From positions 9,919,501 through 9,983,500 of the forward strand of contig NZ_CP059997.1 of the NCBI RefSeq assembly GCF_018736145.1: a DNA stretch of 64,000 nt. The letters are read 5' to 3'. This document shows positions 25,960 through 34,200 of this stretch, in pieces; position 1 is the stretch's first letter, and each line of letters opens with the position of its first letter. The notes under the pieces are model-generated. The model made no database searches, had not been told where the DNA came from, and saw only the letters and a program-made list of their open reading frames with translations. A program made the position numbers and the translations under genes. This stretch comes from Amycolatopsis sp. CA-230715 (lineage in GTDB: Bacteria; Actinomycetota; Actinomycetes; Mycobacteriales; Pseudonocardiaceae).

Positions 25960-28900
25960 ATGACGCGGAACAAACGGAAGGCGGCCCGGCCCACCGCGAG
26001 CAACTGGGACAAGATCTCAGCCCGTTCCTCCGGCGAGACGCTGACGAATCGAGACGTCTACGACGAGCAGCAACTCGATCGGGGCACTCTCCGGGCCCGG
26101 CGGTCACAGACCCCGGCGTTACTCGGCGGGGTGGCCGCCGGCGTGGCGATGGCGATCACGATGTGGGTGCTCTACTCGATCATCGCCACCGCGGTGTCCT
26201 CCTTCACCACGACCATGACCGACACCCGCGGTCCGTCCCGGTCGTATTACGTCGAGGAGACGACCACGGGCAAGAACGGCACGGTCGTGACCTGTTACCG
26301 GCCGCTGACCGCGAAAGGACTCCCCGACGCCACGGCGCCATGCCATGCCCGAGTCGAGCAGGTACCGGTTCCCCCCTGGTGGACCACCACCCCTGCTACC
26401 GGAGCCCCGAGGACCGCGGCGCCTGATCGCGACGACCGCCCCATACCCACTACGACAAGCGTGGGCGACCAGCTGACCTCCGTATCCGGGTTCAAGCTCG
26501 TCGCCACGTTCAGCGGGGGCCTGCTGGTCATGATCATCACCGGCACCTGGATCTCGCGCCGGATCGCCGCGGCGAACCTGATGACCACGACAGCCGACAT
26601 CAACCAGTACCAGAACGACCAGCACATCGCGCTCCCCCAGGAGATTCAGCGGACCTACGACTGGTTCCCGGACGCCGGTGCCCACTCGAGCGTGCAGGCG
26701 AACTCGATGATCAGCCACATGATGCTCGTGACAAAGGGCCTGGGGACCGTTCAGGTCTACCGGCGTGCCACGGCCGATGTCGTGGATGACGACGGGGAAC
26801 TCGTCTACTACGCCGGTGAGGTCATGGACGACACCGAGGGGAAGCCGATCGTCCTGACGCTGCCGATGATCGACGAGAAATTCGGCGACGATCTCTTCGA
26901 GGCCTCGGGCCTGCCGCGGGACAAAACACTGCGCCGCAAGTACGACGCCACGCTGATTCCCTACAACCCCGATGGCACCAATCGTGACAAGCTCGGCCCC
27001 TTTCGGACGGTCGCCGACCTCATCAAGGCCGACTGGGAATTCCCGGACTACGAGGTCCAGCGCCCTGCCGGCGCCTACATCGTCGACACCGCGCCCGTGA
27101 ACACCATGGTTCTGGCCATCACCCGGGCAGGCAAGGGCCAGACCTACATCGAGCCCATGATCGACATGTGGAGCCGGCAGAAAAAGACGAAGACGAGCAA
27201 GCCCGCCAACATGGTGATCAACGACCCCAAGGGCGAGCTGCTGGTGAAGAACTACGTCGCCCTGGTCACCCGTGGTTTCGAGGTCGTGCAGTTCAACCTC
27301 ATCAACGCGATGAAGACCGACATCTACAACCCGTTGGTGATGGCGGCCGAAGCCGCGCGCGAAGGCGACAGCACGAAGTGTGCGTTGTACGTCGAGAACA
27401 TCGCCGATGTCTTCTTCCCCTTGGATGGCAGTGAGGATCCGGTGTGGCCCAATGCGGCGAACAACGCGTTCAAGCGCGCCGCCTACGGCCTGATCGACTT
27501 CTATCTGGAGGAGGAGCGTGAGCTGCGCGAGGTCGCTGCCGTCACGGGGATGCACCCCGAGACGCTGGAAGCCAAACTCGACGACATGTGGGGTCGAGTC
27601 ACGCTCTACAACTGCTACCAGCTGTTCGTCCAGCTGACCTCGAGGAAGCTCAAAAACCCGGCGGTCGAGCTGGAGAAGCGGATCAAAGCCGGGGAGTTCG
27701 ACGACGATCCGGACCTGCTGGACGTCGAGCAGGCGAAGGTCGCGCAGAAGGACTTCCTGTGGGAGGGCAAGGCCGAGCAAGACATGCTCACGCTGTTCTT
27801 CAACGCCACCGAGGCGCTGCCGACCAACACGATGCGCACGCTCATCGCCAACGCGAACAACGCGCTGCGCGCGATGGCCGGCGCGGAGAAGATGCTGGCG
27901 TCGGTCTACGGCATCGCGATCACCGCCATGTCGTTTTTCACTGACCCGACGATCGCGGCGCTGACCTCGGGAAAGCCTTCGCAGAACACCGACCTCGGGG
28001 GCGTGAGTTTCCCCCGCCGGTTCGGCGTCCGCTTCGCCGCGAACTATCTCAAGCGTGAACATCTCAAAGGCCTGCGGGCGGTGTGGTCGGCGTACGGGGA
28101 CGCGATGTTCACCGAGGATCTCGGCGAGGAGTTCGCGCACGCGGACACGGTTACGACCGAGGGGTGGGCGCGGTATTACTTCCAGGGGATCTTCCCGGCG
28201 GACGAGGCGTGGATCAAGCTCGAGCTGTCGAACCCGCAGTCCAGAATGCTGGTGCGCACATTCTACTTTCACTTCAAGAAGAACTATCAGGTCTCACTCA
28301 ACGGGCGGCATTTCGTCACCGAGACGGTCACCGGGGAGAAGGTCGTCAAGAACGGGGTGCTCCGCGAGATGCGGCCTGTGCGCGACGGCGGGGCGATAGA
28401 CGGGGAGATCCTGTCGTTTCAGTTCGAGGACACCACGTATCCGCACACGCGCCTCGATTTCTCCGGCGGTGGGACGCCGGAGAAGGTCGCGGGCGAGACG
28501 CGGGCGATCACACGGACGATGGTGCGGTACTCGGAGTCGCCGAAAGCGGTGTTCCTGGTGACGCCTCCGCACCTGGCCAAGTACGCCAAGCTGATCCTGA
28601 TCCTGATCAAGCAGCTGGTCGACCTGAACTTCGACAAGGCGTACATGACCAAGAGCAACCAGAAGCCCTTGTACAAGACGCGGTTCATGCTCGACGAGCT
28701 CGGCAACTTGCAGTCCGAGGGGCACGGCATCTCCGGTTTCGCCACGATGCTGTCGATCGGGCTGGGCCAGGACCAGGAGTTCACACTGATTCTGCAGACC
28801 CTGCAGCAACTACTCGATCTCTACGGCGAATCCGTGGACAAGATCGTACAGGGCAATCCGCAGCCGCTGAACGCGCTTATCAGCACACCGACCGGGTGGA

Positions 28901-31074
28901 TGCGGATGGGCGACGCGGACGTCGGAGCGAAGGTTCTCACCCCGTTCGGCACGACCTCAGAGATCACGGCCGTGTACCCGAAGGGTGTGCAGCCGGTGTA
29001 TCGCGTGACGCTGCGTGACCGGTCCTGCGCGGAGGCGTCGGCGGGTCACATGTGGGCGATCGAGCGCTGGAAGTCCACCTTCCGCCTTGTCGATGGGAAG
29101 GCCGTGGGAACCGGCCCCGGCGGGAAGACCGCCGCACGGGTCTCCGAACAGATGACGACCTCGCAGATCAAGGAGCTGATCGACAAGGGTCAGCAGGTCG
29201 ATCTGCCGCGGATCGCACCCGTCGAGTACGCGGAGGCCGATCTGCCGATCGACCCTTACGTGCTCGGGGCGATCCTGGGGGATGGATACGTGCGGCCCCA
29301 TGGTGTCGTGACATTCACCTGCAACGACCCTGAGACGGTCGAGGAGATCCGTCGTCGTGGGTATGTCGTCGTGGACGACACCGTCCGCGGTGAGCGCAAG
29401 GACGGCACCGGCTACCGCATCAACGGCGTGAACGCCTCGATGCGTGATCTCGACATCGCGGGGAAGCGCTCCTGGGAGAAGTCAATCCCGCAGGCGTACC
29501 TGTTGGGCTCGGTACAGCAGCGCGTCGATTTGCTGCGTGGGCTCATGGACACTGACGGGACGATCAGTGTCCAGGGCGAGATGGAGTTCATCTCAGCGAG
29601 TCCCGAGCTCGCTGAGGGCGTTCAGACGCTGATCCGCTCGCTCGGCGGCCGTGCGGCGATCAACGTCAGAGACAAGGTGATCTACACGTCCCCGAACCAG
29701 ATCAAGCCCAAGGCCGGACGGTCGGCGCACCGCGTGCAGAACATCGGCTTGCCCGAGATCAATCCGTTCCTGCTGGCCCGCAAAGCCGTGCGCTGGAAGG
29801 ACCGCGCTCGTGGATTCAACCGGGTCGTCAGCGTCGAGTACGTGCGTGATGACGAGGTGCAGTGCATCAACATCGCCGACAAGCGGCATCTCTACATCAC
29901 GGACGACTTCATCCCGACACACAACACCTCGAACATCGTGTTCCTCAAGTCCACTGATGACTCGATGATCGAGACACTGGAGAAGATGTCGGGCAAGACC
30001 CACCGGTCCTATCGCGACTCCAAGCAGATCAGCCAGGACTTCGACAAGGTCGTGGGCGGCAAGACCGAAGGCCGCGTCTCCTACACGATGACCACCAAGG
30101 AGGAGCCGCTCATCAGCTACAACGACATGGCATTCCTCCCGCCGCGCAACTCGATCGTCTTCCGCGCCGGGGACCCGCCGGTGTGGAACCGCAACGAGAC
30201 CATCCTGCCGATGTCGTGGCGGCTGTTCACGAACACGATCGTCCATCCCGGACACACCTACTCGCTGCAGACGATCCCCACGCTGTCCTCGGCGATCGAC
30301 TTCGACGTGCGGATGAACCAACCGGATTTCACCCGGATGCTCGACAAACGAATGCGGCAGGCCGTCCGCGCCTTCGACGCCAAGACGCTCTATCAGGAGA
30401 CGTACGGGTACCGGGACGTCGACATCGAGCGTCTCGACCCGGACGTCTACTCCGACGAGGTCATGCAGATCGTCACGACGATGACCGCGACCGACGAGGG
30501 ACGGGACCCCGCCGCACCGGTCGTGGTCGATCCGGCCGAGTACGAGGCCACGATGATGTTCGACGAGAACGAGTTCGTCGAGAACGTCCTGGTAGCCACC
30601 GAGGTCGCCGAGCGTGATGCCGCCAACAAGGCCAGGCAGGACCGGATCTACGCCGAGGGAACCATCAGCAAGGAGATGCTGGTCAACCTGAACGGCTCGG
30701 CGAAGCTCAAGAGCCTGGACGTCCAGATCGCCGAGGCGTACAAAGCGGCACAGGTCGAACTCGAACAGGATGACGAACACTTCTCGCTCGGCGGGGATGG
30801 TGAACTGCGCAGCGCGTACGGGTCGACGACCTACATCAGCCACGTGCGATCCGACTGGTATATCGAGACGGCGCGGCGGCTCAACGGATACGTTCACGAG
30901 AAAGACTCGCGGGTCTTCGCCGAGGGTGACGTCACCGCGGACGACCTCCAGTCCCTGGCGACCGTGAAGGTCCACGCGGGCTTCTACCAGTACCTCGCGT
31001 CCTTGCCGAGCTGGGAAATACTGGCGGACGGCGCGTTCGACCGGGCTATGGCGGTCGAGATGGCGAGGGTGTAG
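25960..31074 (+). CDS. VirD4/TraG-like type IV coupling protein carrying an in-frame intein
   Basis: A 1704-residue precursor; the ATG at 25960 is chosen because the frame's earlier Met lies inside the previous gene. N-terminal TM helices lie at about 50-72 and 178-198. The P-loop region is ITRAGKGQTYIEP (about 390-402), DPKGELLVKNY follows, and Walker B is RFMLDELGNL (about 906-915). These are VirD4 hallmarks, and QTLQQLLDLYGESVDKI then QGN/TSNIVFLKSTD is the conserved segment after the Walker B. A 356-residue intein (28858-29925) interrupts QGN and TSN; the mature protein would be 1348 residues. An acidic helical C-terminus follows. The protein should dock the relaxase-DNA complex to the channel. 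It belongs to the operon starting at about 23.8 kb. Confidence 0.88.
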   Translation: MTRNKRKAARPTASNWDKISARSSGETLTNRDVYDEQQLDRGTLRARRSQTPALLGGVAAGVAMAITMWVLYSIIATAVSSFTTTMTDTRGPSRSYYVEETTTGKNGTVVTCYRPLTAKGLPDATAPCHARVEQVPVPPWWTTTPATGAPRTAAPDRDDRPIPTTTSVGDQLTSVSGFKLVATFSGGLLVMIITGTWISRRIAAANLMTTTADINQYQNDQHIALPQEIQRTYDWFPDAGAHSSVQANSMISHMMLVTKGLGTVQVYRRATADVVDDDGELVYYAGEVMDDTEGKPIVLTLPMIDEKFGDDLFEASGLPRDKTLRRKYDATLIPYNPDGTNRDKLGPFRTVADLIKADWEFPDYEVQRPAGAYIVDTAPVNTMVLAITRAGKGQTYIEPMIDMWSRQKKTKTSKPANMVINDPKGELLVKNYVALVTRGFEVVQFNLINAMKTDIYNPLVMAAEAAREGDSTKCALYVENIADVFFPLDGSEDPVWPNAANNAFKRAAYGLIDFYLEEERELREVAAVTGMHPETLEAKLDDMWGRVTLYNCYQLFVQLTSRKLKNPAVELEKRIKAGEFDDDPDLLDVEQAKVAQKDFLWEGKAEQDMLTLFFNATEALPTNTMRTLIANANNALRAMAGAEKMLASVYGIAITAMSFFTDPTIAALTSGKPSQNTDLGGVSFPRRFGVRFAANYLKREHLKGLRAVWSAYGDAMFTEDLGEEFAHADTVTTEGWARYYFQGIFPADEAWIKLELSNPQSRMLVRTFYFHFKKNYQVSLNGRHFVTETVTGEKVVKNGVLREMRPVRDGGAIDGEILSFQFEDTTYPHTRLDFSGGGTPEKVAGETRAITRTMVRYSESPKAVFLVTPPHLAKYAKLILILIKQLVDLNFDKAYMTKSNQKPLYKTRFMLDELGNLQSEGHGISGFATMLSIGLGQDQEFTLILQTLQQLLDLYGESVDKIVQGNPQPLNALISTPTGWMRMGDADVGAKVLTPFGTTSEITAVYPKGVQPVYRVTLRDRSCAEASAGHMWAIERWKSTFRLVDGKAVGTGPGGKTAARVSEQMTTSQIKELIDKGQQVDLPRIAPVEYAEADLPIDPYVLGAILGDGYVRPHGVVTFTCNDPETVEEIRRRGYVVVDDTVRGERKDGTGYRINGVNASMRDLDIAGKRSWEKSIPQAYLLGSVQQRVDLLRGLMDTDGTISVQGEMEFISASPELAEGVQTLIRSLGGRAAINVRDKVIYTSPNQIKPKAGRSAHRVQNIGLPEINPFLLARKAVRWKDRARGFNRVVSVEYVRDDEVQCINIADKRHLYITDDFIPTHNTSNIVFLKSTDDSMIETLEKMSGKTHRSYRDSKQISQDFDKVVGGKTEGRVSYTMTTKEEPLISYNDMAFLPPRNSIVFRAGDPPVWNRNETILPMSWRLFTNTIVHPGHTYSLQTIPTLSSAIDFDVRMNQPDFTRMLDKRMRQAVRAFDAKTLYQETYGYRDVDIERLDPDVYSDEVMQIVTTMTATDEGRDPAAPVVVDPAEYEATMMFDENEFVENVLVATEVAERDAANKARQDRIYAEGTISKEMLVNLNGSAKLKSLDVQIAEAYKAAQVELEQDDEHFSLGGDGELRSAYGSTTYISHVRSDWYIETARRLNGYVHEKDSRVFAEGDVTADDLQSLATVKVHAGFYQYLASLPSWEILADGAFDRAMAVEMARV
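28858..29925 (+). other. Class 3 intein with LAGLIDADG homing endonuclease inside the coupling protein
   Basis: Codons 967-1322 of the host gene. The N-terminal block starts PQPLNALISTPTGWMRMGD, so residue 1 is Pro rather than Cys/Ser. Block B is AGHMWAI with the Trp. Block F is EVQCINIADKRHLYI with a Cys at F:4. Block G is FIPTHN followed by Thr+1. This is the WCT triad of class 3 inteins, in which the block F Cys starts splicing. The endonuclease motifs LGAILGDGYV and LLRGLMDTDGTIS are both intact, so homing activity is plausible. The insertion site is the conserved nucleotide-binding core of the coupling protein. Confidence 0.85.
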
Positions 31075-31135
31075 CCGTCGAAGCGAAAGGGATAGCCGAC
31101 GAGCCCCGTCACTCTTGTCGACAGAGGACCGGCTA

Positions 31136-31192
31136 GATCGACTCATTTTCTTTCGACTCGTTATCGCATCCTATCGAAAAGCGGGTTAGGCT
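31136..31192 (+). promoter_or_regulatory. Promoter region of the RNA polymerase-like gene, with TATCGA motifs
   Basis: Contains GATCGACTCATT (31136-31147), CTTTCGACTCG (31150-31160, identical to 15466-15476), TTATCGCATCCT (31161-31172), CTATCGAAAA (31171-31180) and a -10-like TAGGCT at 31187-31192. The ATG lies 46 bp after the -10. Together these suggest that the polymerase gene is controlled by the same factor as the transfer operons. Confidence 0.55.
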
Positions 31193-31238
31193 CGGGGCAC
31201 GCCTCTGCAACCCGAGCATCCCTAGGAAGCTGACAAGC

Positions 31239-34200
31239 ATGAAGACGGCACACGGTCTGCGCGCGTACTTCTACGAGTACCTCTACTACACGGCGGTGAC
31301 ACGCGCGCGGGATCAGACCGGGCAGGTCGTTCCGATCTCGCAGGCCAAGTCGATCCGCGCCCGAGTCGACGAGATCCTGTCCGGACAGGGCAGCGCGCTG
31401 ACCGATCCTCGCCTGGGCGTGACAGCCTGCCTCACCGCCATCGACCAGGCCTTGGGCGAACGGGTATCCGGCTACGAGCCACAGTTCGGCGACCACACGC
31501 CCCGCGACGCGCGCTATCAACGGTTGCAACGGGAATTCACCCGGATCACCGGAGTCGGCGCCGACGCCGAGCCCGCCTCGGCCCGGCTGCCGGTCAGCCC
31601 CTATGCCCCGGACTGGTCGCGCCGCGCGACAGTGAAACGCGCCGGGACGGATCTGGTCTATATCCCCGACGAGACCATCACGCGCGTGGCGGGCGGCGCG
31701 GTCGAGACCCTGGCCGACCCGCGGCACGGGAACATGGTGCTCTGGCGGGTCGATGACGAGGGCACCCCGTACGAGGCCGGGCGGGCGATGACGAACGACG
31801 ACGCCGCCGGGCTCACCGCCCTCATGGACAAGATGAGCCGCCAGGAATACGACCACGTCCGCGACTGGGTCATCGACGGCGGGCGGGATCCGCAGACAGG
31901 CCGGGTGGACCGCAACCGCTTCATGTCGGACCGTGCGGTGTCCCGGTGCGCGGCACTGCTGGAGGACCTGAAGGCGCAAGGGCTGGCCTATTCCGTGGTG
32001 CGCGACCGCGAACCCGGGCAGATCAAGGCGAAGCTCGCGGGAACCGGCATGGAGATCCGGCTCATCGACACCCGTCACGAGGAGTACGCCGGGGCACGGA
32101 TCTACGACAACGGCACGGTGCTGCGGTACTCCACCAATCTCCGGGTGCCCGGAGGCATGGCGGTGCCCTCCCCCACCCCGGCCGAGGCCGTCCGGCTGCT
32201 GCGTTTCGCACAGGGCCAGCGCGTCGAGCGCGAGGACCGTCCCGGCGTCGCGGCGGGCGAGATCGGCACGACACACCGCGAGCCTGGCCGTGGCCGCACG
32301 ATCATCGAGGTGCCCGACAGCTACCACATCGACCGGGAATCGATGTTCGTCGTCGGCGACCACGTGGCCCCCGGAGACATACGCGCCCGGTCCGGGGCGA
32401 AGTTGCTGCTGCGGCGTGACGCGAAGACCCGCTCCCTGCCGACGTTCTTCGTCGACGCCGAACCCGCCGAGACGTTCGCCCGGGAGGCCGTGGACAGCGC
32501 GCGGGAGAACCTGCGCTCGGCGCTCGCCGTCGAAGATCTCATCGCCCACGCCGACGCCGAGCTGGCCCGCACCGGTGGCGCGCTGGACGAGCTGGAACCA
32601 CCGGAGTATTCCTCCGACGCGGAAGTCTCGGCGATCCAGCGCTCGTATTGGGATGTGCTCACCGGCGCACGCGCGGATCTGCTGCGCCCGGGTGCGACCG
32701 AGGAGATGTACCAGCAGCGCCTCAACGAGATCGGCGAGTTGCAGGCCGACGAGATCGGCGACCTCGGCAATCTCGTGTATGGCGGCACCGCGGCCGACAA
32801 GGTCCGCGCGCACGCCGAGGACGTGCCATTCGAGCTTGTCGGCACCTGGGAGGCCGAGCCGCACGACGTCGACGGCGACTGGATCGACCAGCGTTTCGAT
32901 CCCGTGCGGGTGGCGAAATACATGACCAGTCCCACCGGTCAGTGGTCGAACCTCGACAACCTGGCCTCGGCGCTGCGCCGATGTGGCGTGTCCCCCGACG
33001 AGCTGATGGGGTCGGACTTCCAGGCCACCCGGTTCAAAGACCGGATCGTGAACTTCGACGAGGACAGCGCGGAACCGATCACCGGGCACATGTCGCCGTT
33101 CCTGCGCCGCATCGGCGACACGGTGCGCGAGGGCCTCGCACGCAACGCGACGACACCGGGAGAGATCCTCGTCGACGCCCACGGCATCATCCGCTGGCGC
33201 GGCGACAAGCTGCGGCGCGATGGCACGACGACGCCGGTCACCGGCGAGATCGGCCAGGTCTTCGACGTCGGCGAGCACGGCGACGTCGTGACCCGGTTCG
33301 CCAGCGGCGAGAACGTGCTCATCATCCCGGGCTACGAGGCCCGGATCGCCGCGCCCACGCCGGGTGAGGCCCCGACGTCGGTCGAAGAGCGCACGATCCT
33401 GCGCGGCTACGAGCAGCTCATGCACGAGCGGATCCAGTATCAACTCGCCGCCGACCTGGTCACCGGGCGCAGCCGGACCGGCGAACCGACCTCGCTCAAC
33501 TCCGTGTACTCCCAGCTCTACGGCACGACCCACCCGGTCGACTTCATCGACCGGGCCACCTCCTACGAACACGACGCGGCCACCGGGGAGATCCGCGCGG
33601 AACTCGATGATTGGACGGCCGCGATCCTGCGGACCGAGGCAAGACGCGTGCGGTACTCCAACGCGATCAAACAGGGTTCCACGATCTACGCCGAATACCG
33701 CGCCGGACGCGACCGCGTCGACCCGGCCGACGACAACCACTTCGATTCGTGGCGGCTCACCGGCGGGCGGAACATCGCCGTGCTCACCGGCACGGACGCC
33801 AACGGGGTGCGGGCACCCGCCGGATACTTCGACCCAGTGATGACCGCGGGTGCGACCAACCAGGGCGTCGTCCGGTTCCTGACCGCCGACGCGGTGGTGA
33901 ACGCCGACGGCACGATCGTCCCCGGCGATCCGGACACCCTGACCGGCGCGCGGGCGCCCCTGATGAACCGGCCGGAGCTGGCGACCCTGCGGTACGACCC
34001 GTTCGACCGCCAGCAGATGACGGCATCCACGATCATGCAGGCGTCGACGGTGACCCCGCCCACCGGCACGGCGCTGATGACCTTCGGCGGCTGGACGGCG
34101 GACGACCCGATCGTGGTCAGCTCCGAATTCGCCGCCGAGCATCAGATCCGCGGGGCCGGCGGACATCTGCGCGACCTGGTCGTGGGTGACAAGATCAGCG

